A stretch of 64,000 nucleotides of DNA. It comes from Streptomyces guryensis. GTDB lineage: Bacteria > Actinomycetota > Actinomycetes > Streptomycetales > Streptomycetaceae. The stretch is taken from contig NZ_JAJSBI010000002.1 of the NCBI RefSeq assembly GCF_021261325.1, positions 248,001 through 312,000 of the forward strand, read 5' to 3'. This document shows, piece by piece, positions 26,429 through 34,951 of the stretch; position 1 is the first letter of the stretch; every line of letters starts with the position of its first letter. The notes under the pieces were generated by a model that saw only the letters and a list, made by a program, of their open reading frames with translations, was not told the DNA's origin and searched no databases. A program made the position numbers and the translations under genes.

Positions 26429-26443
26429 TGGTTCAATCCACCA
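26429..26443. promoter_or_regulatory. operator upstream of SIS-domain gene (TGGTTCAATCCACCA)
   Basis: This site differs from the importer-operon copy at one position and forms GGTGG/CCACC arms. It lies only 14 bases before the GTG start at 26458, where bound protein would block transcription or translation initiation. The 171-base interval to rpiR carries no other clear copy. Confidence 0.65.
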
Positions 26444-26457
26444 GTGGGGAGTGTCGT

Positions 26458-27222
26458 GTGTCCGTCGAGTCTGTGAGCGCCGAGGGCTTCGCACGGGAGA
26501 GCCTGGCCGTCCTGGCGAACATCACCGAGTCCGCACGCGAAGAGGTGGCGGGGGCCGCCGGGCTGATTGCCGACTGCGTCCGTTCGGACGGCGTGATCCA
26601 GGCCTTCGGCACCGGCCACTCCCAGGCCATCGTCCTCGAACTCGCCGGCCGGGCGGGTGGCTTGGTGCCGACGAACCGGCTGAGCATCGCCGACCTCGTT
26701 CTTCACGGCGGTGACGATCCGAGCGTCCTCGACGACCCGCTCCTGGAGCGCAGCGAGGGGGTGGCCGAGCGGCTCTACCGCCTCGCCGGGGCGAGCCCCC
26801 AGGACCTCTTTGTGATCATCTCCAACTCCGGTGTCAACAATGTGATCGTCGAGATGGCGCTGCACGCGAAGGAGCGGGGGCACCGGGTCCTCGCCGTCAC
26901 CTCCCTCACCCATACGCGGGCCGTCCCCGCCGGGCATCCGAGCGGGAAGAAGCTCGCCGATCTGGCCGATGTCGTGCTCGACAACCGGGCGCCGCGGGGG
27001 GATGCGTTGTTGGAGCTTCCCGGGGGTGGGGCTGTTTGTGCGCTGTCCACCCTCACCGGGGTGATGTTGGTCCAGATGGCCGTCGCCGAGGCTTCGAAGC
27101 TGCTGCTCGATTCCGGTGAGCGGCCGCCTGTCTATGTCTCGGCCAACGTGCCCGGTGGGTTCGAGGGGAACCTGGAGTTGGAGAAGCGGTACGCCGGGAG
27201 GATTCGGCGTACCGCGAGTTGA
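26458..27222 (+). CDS. SIS-domain sugar-phosphate protein (UPF0309-like, NagS-like)
   Basis: This 254-residue single SIS domain has IQAFGTGHSQAI near residue 44 and FVIISNSGVNNVIVE near residue 120 for phosphosugar binding. It has no DNA-binding domain, so it is an enzyme rather than a regulator. The sequence resembles the UPF0309 SIS group; I recall that one S. coelicolor member affects GlcNAc-6-P metabolism and GlcNAc toxicity. An isomerase, etherase or dehydratase acting on aminosugar phosphates would fit. GTG 26458 has a GGGGAG site. A strong motif-type operator lies immediately upstream. Confidence 0.82.
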   Translation: MSVESVSAEGFARESLAVLANITESAREEVAGAAGLIADCVRSDGVIQAFGTGHSQAIVLELAGRAGGLVPTNRLSIADLVLHGGDDPSVLDDPLLERSEGVAERLYRLAGASPQDLFVIISNSGVNNVIVEMALHAKERGHRVLAVTSLTHTRAVPAGHPSGKKLADLADVVLDNRAPRGDALLELPGGGAVCALSTLTGVMLVQMAVAEASKLLLDSGERPPVYVSANVPGGFEGNLELEKRYAGRIRRTAS

Positions 27223-27252
27223 CTCCGTTGGGCGGTGATTTGTCTGCGGTCC

Positions 27253-27288
27253 GGTGGGGGCTGGTCGCGCAGTTCCCCGCGCCCCTTA
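27253..27288 (+). repeat. dispersed repeat, copy 4 (short form)
   Basis: The short form GGTGGGGGCTGGTCGCGC joined directly to AGTTCCCCGCGCCCCTTA lacks the central hairpin. It fills the gap between the convergent SIS and GH84 genes and supplies the TAA stop codon of GH84. Confidence 0.8.
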
Positions 27289-30200
27289 GGGAGCTAGTGC
27301 TACCGCCAGGGGATATGCGCCGGTGGGGAGGGGTGGCCCTGCTGTTCCGGAGGTTGTGTCGATCGGTATCAGGGCGTTTCCGTCGGCTGTTGTGACGTAG
27401 GCCTTGGTGCCGTTCCAGTTCAGGGCGACGTCGAAGGCCGACTTGCCGACTGCGATCTGCTTGCCGGGGGTGCCGGTCACCGTGTCGACGGGGGTCACGG
27501 AGTCGCCGTTGCTGGGGCTGACCCAGAGTGTGCGGCCGTCCGGGGAGAGGGCGAGGCCGTAGGCCTGGCCCGTGACCAGGAGGGTCGGTTCGGTGTCGTT
27601 CGTCGTGGTGTCGATCGGAGTGATCGTGGAGCCGCCGGAGTCGGACACATACACCGTCCTCCCGTCGGGCGCGGCGACCACGTTGAAGGGGCTCGGGCCG
27701 ACCGGTACGGCGGTGTCGGCCTTGCCTGTGGTGAGATCGACGGGCGAGACCGTGTTGTCGTGGATGTCGGCGACGTACAGGGTCCTGCCGTCGGGTGTGA
27801 TCGCCATGTTCTCCGGCCCGGAACCGACCGGGACGGGCGTGCCCGCCGTCAGCGTGGTCGTGTCCACGGGCTGGACCGTGCCGTCCGTGTAGTTGGCGAC
27901 CCAGAGCGTACGGCCGCCAGGGGTGAGGGCGAGGCCGGCCGGGACCCGGCCCACGGGGACCGTGGCGGTGACCTTGCCGGCGGTCACGTCGATCACGCTG
28001 ACCGTGTTCGAGCCTTGATCGGCGGCGTAGGCGGTGCGCCCGTCGGCGCTCACGACCACCTCACCGGGGTTGGCGCCCACGGCGATGTCGGTGCTCTTCC
28101 CCGAGGAGAGGTCGATCGAACTCACCGAAGCACCACTGAAGTTGGCGGTCAGCGCCCTGGACGTGGCCGTCCCGTCGGTGACCCGGACCGGGAGTGCCCG
28201 GGTGAGGATTCCGGTGCCGGACACCACGAGCGAGCGGACCCCTTGTGCCGTCCCGGCGGTGACCTTGACGGTCGCCGAGGCACTGCCCCCGGCCGGGACG
28301 GTGGCACTGCCCTCGGACGGTGAGACGGTGACGCCGTCGGGTACGGCGAGCTTCCAGGTGACCGTGCGGGAGGCGGTGGAGCGCTTGTCTGTGAGGTCGA
28401 GCGTGACCGTCCCGGTCGCGCCCGGCTCCAGGCTCAGCGAACCCGGGACGAAGGCCGCGTCGACGCCCGGGTCGGGGGCCGTCTCCAGCATCGTCGTGTA
28501 GAGGAACTGGTCCATCACACCCGGCGAAACCTGCTGCGGGATCGCGTCGAGTTCCTTGCGCTCGGCCCTGAGCCGGTTCCAGTACGTGGTGACGGCGTCC
28601 GAGTCGCCCTTCTTGTCGGCCAGCAGCAGGGCCACGGCGGTCCGGCCCGCCGCGCCGTAGCGGCCGAGCTTGTCCAGCCAGGCCGAAGTCTCGTCCAGGA
28701 AGGCGGAGTTGGGGAGGTGGGCGCGCAGCTCGGCGGGCGTGGCTGCCATGTCCGTGAAGTACGCCGTCAGCGCGGCGGCGGCCCGGTCGAGGCCGCTGTC
28801 GTGGTCGTAGGCCGTGCGGAACGCGGCGATGAGCCCGGTGAGGGTGGGCGACTCGGTCGCGTCCAGCTGGGAGGAGTAGTTGTTCTCGGCGAAGACGCGC
28901 AGCCAATCCGCCGCCGAGGGCCCGGCGAGGTCGCGGACGGAGGCGAGGAAGGCCGCGTGGGAGTCGTAGGCGTCCGGGTTCCAGAGGTACGCGGCGGAGG
29001 TGAACAGGGCTATCCGGCCGGCCTCGCCCTGGATCATCGGGTTGGCGGTCACACCGGCCGCCTCGCTCGCGACTCCGGGTTCGCGGCCGGTGTAGGGGCC
29101 GAGGAGGAGACGGCTGGTGACGTAGTCGTTCACCGGATAGTTGTCCCAGACCAGGATCGGGTGACCGTACACCGTGCGGGCCTGCTTCAGCTGCTCGGTG
29201 GTGATGGTCGGCGCGATCACGCCGACACCGGTCCACTCGACGACGACGGACGGGTCCAGCTTGTCGCGCAGTGCCTTCTTGTACGGGGAGTCGGCGAGGT
29301 CGGAGTACTCGGTGGGGACCATCTCCAGGGGCCGGAGGCCGGTGTGGTGGGCGGAGAAGTCCTGCCAGACCCGGTTGAGGAGGTGGGCTTGAGCGGTCCC
29401 CGCCGCTCCTCCGCCCGTGCCGAACTCCTTCTCGTCGGCGTCGCAGTTCCACTTGGTGTAGCTGATGTCGTCCAGCGGGATCGCGAAGGACCGCACGCCG
29501 ATGTCGTACAGCGAGGCGAACTTGCGGGTGAGGGCCGCGATGTCGGACGCCGAGGAGTAGCAGACCGACAGGCCGGGGGAGAGGGCGTAGGTGAAGCGGA
29601 CGTGGTTGGCGTCGGCACGGTCGACCAGTTCCCTGAGCCGGGCCAGCTCGGCGGCCGGGTACTCGTCGCGCCACCGGGCGCGCAGGTAGGCGTCGTCCTT
29701 GGGGGAGTAGACGTAGGCGTTCTGTTTCGTACGGCCGTAGAAGTCGAGCTGGGTGAGGCGCTCGGTCTGTGTCCAGGGGGTGCCGTAGAAGCCCTCGACG
29801 ACTCCGCGGAGGGCGGCGGTGGGCCAGTCGCGGACGGTGACCGGTGGCAACCCGCCCTTCTTCGTGACCAGTTGGCGCAGGGTCTGGGCCGCGTAGAACG
29901 TGCCCGTGGTGTCGACGCCGGAGAGGGCGAGAAGGGCGCGGCCGTCCGCGCGGCCCGATGTGAGGGCGTAACCGCCGGAGGGAAGGCCGGTGGGGGACTT
30001 GGTGTGCAGGTGCTTGAGAACGCCTGCTGTGGCCGGGTTTTCGGTGGGGCCGCCGAGATAGACGGTGAGACCGGCCTTCGGAGGCCTGCCGTCGGACCGA
30101 ACGGTGGTGATGTGCGTGGCGCCGGCGCCGCGGAGGACGGACTCGACGAGATGCCGGGCGGAGGGGTCGGTGCCGGGGCCGACGACCTCGACCACCCTTG

Positions 30201-30375
30201 CCGGGACGGTGAGTTGGCCCGAGGCCGTCCTCTGGATCTGCTGGGGCGTCGGCCATACCTGGGGTGGTCGTGCGGTCGGGGCGGCCGTCGCCGTGGCCGC
30301 CGTGGGGGCGGTGAGGGCGGCGGTCAGCAGGAGCGCGGCGGCGGTGAAACGCCATGGACGTCTGGCTGGGAACAT
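27286..30375 (-). CDS. secreted GH84 beta-N-acetylglucosaminidase with YVTN-type beta-propeller
   Basis: This 1029-residue protein starts at ATG 30375 with an AGGAG site. A Sec/Tat-like signal (MFPARRPWRFTAAALLL) is cleaved after an Ala-rich stretch. A GH20b-like domain precedes the GH84 barrel. RGVVEGFYGTPW near residue 190 and the catalytic Asp pair 302-303 in PLDDISY show substrate-assisted hexosaminidase chemistry. After a helical region comes a NEW3-like sandwich (about residues 650-740) and then about seven YVTN-style repeats (…SPDGRTLYV…), a beta-propeller probably for binding. It would remove beta-GlcNAc from glycoproteins or peptidoglycan outside the cell. It is in the glycan locus but ends away from the other genes. 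Confidence 0.92.
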   Translation of the reverse strand: MFPARRPWRFTAAALLLTAALTAPTAATATAAPTARPPQVWPTPQQIQRTASGQLTVPARVVEVVGPGTDPSARHLVESVLRGAGATHITTVRSDGRPPKAGLTVYLGGPTENPATAGVLKHLHTKSPTGLPSGGYALTSGRADGRALLALSGVDTTGTFYAAQTLRQLVTKKGGLPPVTVRDWPTAALRGVVEGFYGTPWTQTERLTQLDFYGRTKQNAYVYSPKDDAYLRARWRDEYPAAELARLRELVDRADANHVRFTYALSPGLSVCYSSASDIAALTRKFASLYDIGVRSFAIPLDDISYTKWNCDADEKEFGTGGGAAGTAQAHLLNRVWQDFSAHHTGLRPLEMVPTEYSDLADSPYKKALRDKLDPSVVVEWTGVGVIAPTITTEQLKQARTVYGHPILVWDNYPVNDYVTSRLLLGPYTGREPGVASEAAGVTANPMIQGEAGRIALFTSAAYLWNPDAYDSHAAFLASVRDLAGPSAADWLRVFAENNYSSQLDATESPTLTGLIAAFRTAYDHDSGLDRAAAALTAYFTDMAATPAELRAHLPNSAFLDETSAWLDKLGRYGAAGRTAVALLLADKKGDSDAVTTYWNRLRAERKELDAIPQQVSPGVMDQFLYTTMLETAPDPGVDAAFVPGSLSLEPGATGTVTLDLTDKRSTASRTVTWKLAVPDGVTVSPSEGSATVPAGGSASATVKVTAGTAQGVRSLVVSGTGILTRALPVRVTDGTATSRALTANFSGASVSSIDLSSGKSTDIAVGANPGEVVVSADGRTAYAADQGSNTVSVIDVTAGKVTATVPVGRVPAGLALTPGGRTLWVANYTDGTVQPVDTTTLTAGTPVPVGSGPENMAITPDGRTLYVADIHDNTVSPVDLTTGKADTAVPVGPSPFNVVAAPDGRTVYVSDSGGSTITPIDTTTNDTEPTLLVTGQAYGLALSPDGRTLWVSPSNGDSVTPVDTVTGTPGKQIAVGKSAFDVALNWNGTKAYVTTADGNALIPIDTTSGTAGPPLPTGAYPLAVALAP

Positions 30376-30395
30376 GGATTCTCCTGAGCCAAGGG

Positions 30396-30442
30396 TGAAT
30401 GCATCCACCGCGTGATGCTAGAGATGCTGAATGCATCATTCA
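30396..30442. promoter_or_regulatory. operator elements upstream of GH84
   Basis: TGAATGCATCCACCG (30396-30410) is a 12/15 match to the operator at 13384. TGAATG-CAT-CATTCA (30428-30442) is a perfect palindrome. Both share TGAATGCATC, 32 bases apart, which is about three helical turns. Confidence 0.55.
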
Positions 30443-30568
30443 ATGGGGCGCCCGGTCTCCGCTGCGGTTGCCCTGCGGTCGTCGGAGTGCGGACACCGCC
30501 GTGGCGTCCGGGCGTCCGCCGTCCCATAAGTGCTTGATGTTGTGGTGTGGGTCACAGCGGAGCTAGGG

Positions 30569-30582
30569 TGAAAGCGCTTGGA
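30569..30582. promoter_or_regulatory. LacI-like palindrome upstream of SpoIIE regulator
   Basis: TGAAAGCGCTTGGA contains the AAGCGCTT core seen in LacI-family operators. It sits about 70 bases before the regulator start and 195 bases upstream of GH84, in the shared 275-base divergent region. Confidence 0.35.
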
Positions 30583-30650
30583 GAACCACGCCCGGGCGTA
30601 CCGATCGGCGGTGCGCGACCGGGCCTGCTCCAGGTGAGGAAGTGATATCG

Positions 30651-33548
30651 GTGTCCGTCGCCTGGGACGACATCGGCGGTCTCGTCGATGCCCACGAACG
30701 TTTCCTGGCAGGTGCACGGGTCGAGGCGGACGTCCGGGGTTCGGTGCTCGAATCCTGGAAGCGCTGCCGCTCCGCAGGGCTCGAACCCGGCCATCTGCTC
30801 GTCCCCTACGAGCAGGGCCTGACCCTGGACGAACGGTTCCTGAGCGCGGCCGACCCGGTGCTGACGAGGCTGAGCGCCTCCCTGGCGGAAATGGGCACGT
30901 CGATCGCGCTGTGCGACGCGCGGGGCCGCATGGTGCGGCGCCTCGACGCCGACCTGCGGCTGCGCGACCGGCTGGACGAGGTGAACTTCGCGCCGGGGTT
31001 CGACGCCTCCGAGCCGGTGGTCGGTACCAACGGCGTCGGCACCGCACTCGCCGCGCGCGGCCCGGTCTACGTCGTCGGCCGTGAGCACTTCGCCGACTGT
31101 CTGCAGCCCTTCGCCTGCGCGGGCTCGCCCGTCCGCAATCCGCTCAGCGGCCGGATCGAGGCCGTCCTGGACCTCACCTGCCTGCGCGACGACGGCGATC
31201 CCACCATGCTGCGGCTGGTCCGGGCAGCCGCCCGGGACATCGAGAGCCGCCTCCTCGAACAGGCCACGGAACGGGAACGCGCACTCCTCGCCGCCTACCG
31301 GCGGGCCGCCCTCGACGTGGGCGGAGCGGCACGGCCCACCGTCCGTCCGCTGCCGGGCGACGGCGACGGGCACGACGGCGACGGGCACAACGGCGACGGT
31401 CTCGGCCGGATCGACCTGGCCGTACTACGCGAGCGGGCCGAGGAACTCATCGCCTCGCCGGGCCGCACCCTCGACGAGGTTCCCCTGTCGGGCGGCCGTA
31501 TCGCCACGCTGCTGCGGCGTCAGGTCATGGGCGAGGCCGGGGAGACGGGCGTCGCGGTGGAGGCGCGCATCCTGGGCGGGCCGCGGCTGACCGGGCTCGG
31601 GCTGCCGACGTCGCCACCGGTCGCCGGGCCGGTGCCGGTGGCGACCCCGGGGGCCGGCGGGCCGCCGCCGGCCGCGCGCGAGGCGACGGCCCCGACGGTG
31701 ACCCCGCCCGCCGTCGTCGTGCGAGCCGTCTTGCCCCCGCCGCCACCGGTGGCGCAGCCCGCCGAAACCGTCGGCGACATCCTCGACGGTGCCGAGAGCC
31801 GGCTGCTGCTCGTCGGCGAGCCCGGCGTCGGACGACTGGCCGTACTCGCGCGCAGGCGGCTGGAGTTGCTGCATGACGCGGGGTTGCGGATCGGCACCAC
31901 CCTCGACGTCACCCGCACCGCGGAGGAACTGGCCGAGGTGACCGTGCCCCGGTTCGCCGACTTCGTCGCCGTCGACCTGCCCGACGCGGTGCTGCGCGGC
32001 GAGGAGCCGGTGGCCCTCGGCGGCCGTACGGCGCTGCGCCGGGTCGCCATCCGCGCCGTACGCAAGCAGCCCGCCAAGCTGTACGACGTCGGCGACACCG
32101 TCGAGTACGTCCCGTCCACGCCGCAGGCCCGCTGCCTGGAACTCACGCAGTCCGTCATGGAACCCGTCCTGGCGGAGGCGGGCGGCTGGATCGCACAGGA
32201 CCCCGAGCGGATGGGACAGGTGCTCGCGGCGGGCGTCCACTCCCTGATCACGGTGCCGCTGCGGGCCCGCGGCACCACGCTCGGCGTGGTCAGCTTCTAC
32301 CGCTCCGAGCGGCCCGCCCCCTTCGAGGACGACGACCTCTCCCTCGCCCAGGAGCTGGTCCTGCGCGCCGCGACCTGCATCGACAACGCTCGCCGCTACA
32401 CCCGCGAGCACAACACCGCCCTCGCCCTGCAGCGCAGCCTGCTGCCCAAGGGCCGCCCCGAGCAGAGCGCCGTCGAGGTCGCCTACCGCTATCTGCCCGC
32501 GCAGGCCGGGGTCGGCGGAGACTGGTTCGACGTCATCCCGCTGTCCGGCGCCCGTGTCGCCCTGGTCGTCGGGGACGTCGTCGGCCACGGTCTGCACGCC
32601 GCCGCCACCATGGGCCGGCTGCGCACCGCCGTACACAACTTCTGTGCCCTCGACCTGCCCCCGGACGACCTCCTCGCCCACCTCGACGACCTGGTCGGAC
32701 GCCTCGACCGGGGCGAGGGCTGGGAGGTGGAGAGCACCCAGGCCGACTCCGGCATAGTCGGAGCGACCTGCCTCTACGCCGTCTACGATCCGGTGTCCCG
32801 GCGCTGCACCCTCACCCGCGCCGGGCACCCCCTGCCCGCGGTCGTCGCCCCGGACGGCACGGTCGAGTTCGTCGACCTGCCGCCCGGCCAGCCCCTGGGC
32901 CTCGGCGGCATGCCCTTCGAGACCGTCGAGCTGGAACTCGCCGAAGGCAGCCAACTGGTGCTCTACACCGACGGGTTGATCGAGGGCAGGCTGCGCGACA
33001 TGGACTCCGGCCTGGACCGGCTCGGCACCGTCCTGGCCGTCCCCGACCGGGCCCCGGAGGACACCTGCGAGGCGGTCCTCGACGCCCTGCTGTCGGAGCG
33101 GCCGAGCGACGACGTGGCGCTGCTGGTCGCCCGCACTCACGTCCTCGGCGAGGAACGGGTGGCCGAGTGGGTCCTGCCCAGCGACCCGGCGGTCGTCTCC
33201 CGCGCCCGTACCGCGGTCACCGGACAGCTCACCGCGTGGGGGCTGGACGAACTCGCCTTCACCACCGAACTGGTCGCCAGCGAACTCGTCACCAACGCGA
33301 TCCGTCACGCCACCGGGCCTGTCCAGCTGCGTCTGCTGCGTGATCGTGCGCTGCTGTGCGAGGTGTCCGACGGGAGCAGCACCTCGCCGCGGCTGCGGCG
33401 CGCTCTCACGGAGGACGAGGGTGGGCGTGGGTTGTTCCTGGTGGCTCAGCTCACCGAGCGGTGGGGGACCCGGTATACGCCTTACGGCAAGGTGATCTGG
33501 ACGGAACAGCCGCTTCCCCGAGCTCACCACCAGGTCAGCAGCAGGTGA
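30651..33548 (+). CDS. AcoR-like sensor fused to SpoIIE phosphatase and RsbW-like kinase
   Basis: This 965-residue cytoplasmic regulator has an N-terminal AcoR-type sensory region (ESWKRCRSAGLEPG near 30, VVGTNGVGTALA near 125), as in acetoin-type activators but without their AAA or DNA-binding domains. A Pro-rich linker, a second GAF domain, a PP2C/SpoIIE phosphatase (GGDWFDV, GDVVGHGLHAA, LYTDGLIE) and a C-terminal HATPase (ELVTNAIRHA, DEGGRGLFLV) follow. It probably tunes an anti-sigma/anti-anti-sigma switch in response to a small molecule or redox signal. GTG 30651 is chosen because GAGGAA lies about 9 bases upstream; the in-frame GTG at 30642 is too close to it. Confidence 0.88.
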   Translation: MSVAWDDIGGLVDAHERFLAGARVEADVRGSVLESWKRCRSAGLEPGHLLVPYEQGLTLDERFLSAADPVLTRLSASLAEMGTSIALCDARGRMVRRLDADLRLRDRLDEVNFAPGFDASEPVVGTNGVGTALAARGPVYVVGREHFADCLQPFACAGSPVRNPLSGRIEAVLDLTCLRDDGDPTMLRLVRAAARDIESRLLEQATERERALLAAYRRAALDVGGAARPTVRPLPGDGDGHDGDGHNGDGLGRIDLAVLRERAEELIASPGRTLDEVPLSGGRIATLLRRQVMGEAGETGVAVEARILGGPRLTGLGLPTSPPVAGPVPVATPGAGGPPPAAREATAPTVTPPAVVVRAVLPPPPPVAQPAETVGDILDGAESRLLLVGEPGVGRLAVLARRRLELLHDAGLRIGTTLDVTRTAEELAEVTVPRFADFVAVDLPDAVLRGEEPVALGGRTALRRVAIRAVRKQPAKLYDVGDTVEYVPSTPQARCLELTQSVMEPVLAEAGGWIAQDPERMGQVLAAGVHSLITVPLRARGTTLGVVSFYRSERPAPFEDDDLSLAQELVLRAATCIDNARRYTREHNTALALQRSLLPKGRPEQSAVEVAYRYLPAQAGVGGDWFDVIPLSGARVALVVGDVVGHGLHAAATMGRLRTAVHNFCALDLPPDDLLAHLDDLVGRLDRGEGWEVESTQADSGIVGATCLYAVYDPVSRRCTLTRAGHPLPAVVAPDGTVEFVDLPPGQPLGLGGMPFETVELELAEGSQLVLYTDGLIEGRLRDMDSGLDRLGTVLAVPDRAPEDTCEAVLDALLSERPSDDVALLVARTHVLGEERVAEWVLPSDPAVVSRARTAVTGQLTAWGLDELAFTTELVASELVTNAIRHATGPVQLRLLRDRALLCEVSDGSSTSPRLRRALTEDEGGRGLFLVAQLTERWGTRYTPYGKVIWTEQPLPRAHHQVSSR

Positions 33549-34837
33549 TTGACGAGCAGCGCCAGCACCGCCTGTGCGGCGAGCCAGGCGCGCGGCCGGG
33601 TCAGGAAGGCACAGGCCGGGAGCAGCCACACCGCGAACGGCAGCCAGATGCGCTCCGTCTCCGCCTTGCTCATGCCGGAGGCGTCCGCCACCAGGATGGC
33701 GATGAGAGCGGCGGTCGTGAGAACAGCCAGGCGTAGGGCGGGACTTGGGGAGCGTCCGACGAGGGTCGCTCCGGTGCGCCGCAGCCCCGCCGCCGTCGCC
33801 GGGCCCACGATGAACACCGTGCAGGCGAGGTTCGCCCACACCCAGTAGGAGTACGGCCGTACGCCGCCCACCCCTTGGTAGTAGCGGGTGACCAACAGGT
33901 GGTAGGCCGTCCACCAGTTGAAACCCAGCGCGGTGAACACGGCCGGGACGACGGCCAGTCCGGCCAGCAGGAAGGGCAGCGGGCGGGCGCGGCGGGAGCC
34001 CAGCAGGAGGACGGCGGCGGCGATGAGGGCGAAGAGCGTGAGGCCGTAGGAGAGATAGGCCGTCAGACCGAGGAGCAGGCCCGAGACGAAGCCCGTCGCC
34101 CGCGGGCGGTGTCCCGTCACCGCCAGGGCCAGGAACGCGACGGCCCAGGCGGCGACGCCCGTGAAGTAGCCGTCCGCCGAGGCACCCACCCACACCGCGC
34201 CCGGCAACAGGACCAGGAAGGGCGCGGCACGGCGGGCCAGCTGCTCGTCGGCGAGCGCCCGTACGGCGACCAGGACCGCGGCCGCCGCGGTCGTACCGAC
34301 GGTGATGACGAAGGCACCGGCCCAACCTCCCCCGCCGAGGCCGATCCGGTCGAGGAGGACGAAGGTGACGCTCGCTCCCGCCGGGTGCCCGGCTACATGG
34401 GCCGGCCAGTCGTGGGGGCCGCTCACGATGTGCTGGGTGAAGTCCCGCAGGGTGTGCGGGATGTCGTGAAAGCGGCCGATGACCTGGAGGTACTCGTTGC
34501 CGGTTGTGAGCCGCTGGGCAACGCCCCGGTACCAGCCGTCGACCAGGGCGAGGGACCACGTCCAGGCCATGCCCGCTCCCCACGCGGCGAACAGCAGGGG
34601 GCGCCAGGGCAGGCGGGCCGCGAGAGTGGGGCCGTAGATCACGACGGCCACCGCGACGGCGATCGCCGCCGGGGTGCCGGGGCCGACGTGAGGTTCCCAT
34701 TTCGCCAGCAGCGGGGGCCAGGGGACGTAGAGGGAGCGGTCGCGGTGCTCGATGCCGGTGCCGACGACGGCGGCCGTCACAACGAGCAGGGCGGCTGCCG
34801 CGGCGGCGTACAGGTCTCGGCGGAGGTCGCGGTTCAC
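33524..34837 (-). CDS. polytopic GT-C-like membrane protein
   Basis: This 437-residue protein has about ten hydrophobic segments from a GTG at 34837. An extracytoplasmic loop after the second helix carries FHDIPHTLRDFTQHIVSGPHDWPAH, and YYQGVGGVRPYSYWVW lies late in the chain. The pattern fits GT-C membrane glycosyltransferases without a firm family. The open frame continues far upstream, but that is a GC-bias artefact antisense to the molybdoenzyme. The 3' end overlaps the SpoIIE regulator by 25 bases. It is divergent from the molybdoenzyme gene. Confidence 0.8.
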   Translation of the reverse strand: MNRDLRRDLYAAAAAALLVVTAAVVGTGIEHRDRSLYVPWPPLLAKWEPHVGPGTPAAIAVAVAVVIYGPTLAARLPWRPLLFAAWGAGMAWTWSLALVDGWYRGVAQRLTTGNEYLQVIGRFHDIPHTLRDFTQHIVSGPHDWPAHVAGHPAGASVTFVLLDRIGLGGGGWAGAFVITVGTTAAAAVLVAVRALADEQLARRAAPFLVLLPGAVWVGASADGYFTGVAAWAVAFLALAVTGHRPRATGFVSGLLLGLTAYLSYGLTLFALIAAAVLLLGSRRARPLPFLLAGLAVVPAVFTALGFNWWTAYHLLVTRYYQGVGGVRPYSYWVWANLACTVFIVGPATAAGLRRTGATLVGRSPSPALRLAVLTTAALIAILVADASGMSKAETERIWLPFAVWLLPACAFLTRPRAWLAAQAVLALLVNHLLLTWW

Positions 34838-34951
34838 GGCGGAAACGCTAGGCCGGGGAACCTCCGCCGGACGGCTGACATGCGTAGACGTCAGAGTTTC
34901 GTCATGGTTCGCGGACCCGGTCCTGGGCCGGTCCGGACCTACGGTCGGAGC

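Noticed and set aside
10464-30442. Control of the glycan locus by DasR
   Set aside because: I looked for the ACTGGTCTAGACCAGT-type box in the intergenic regions and saw no good match; the recurring motif is different.
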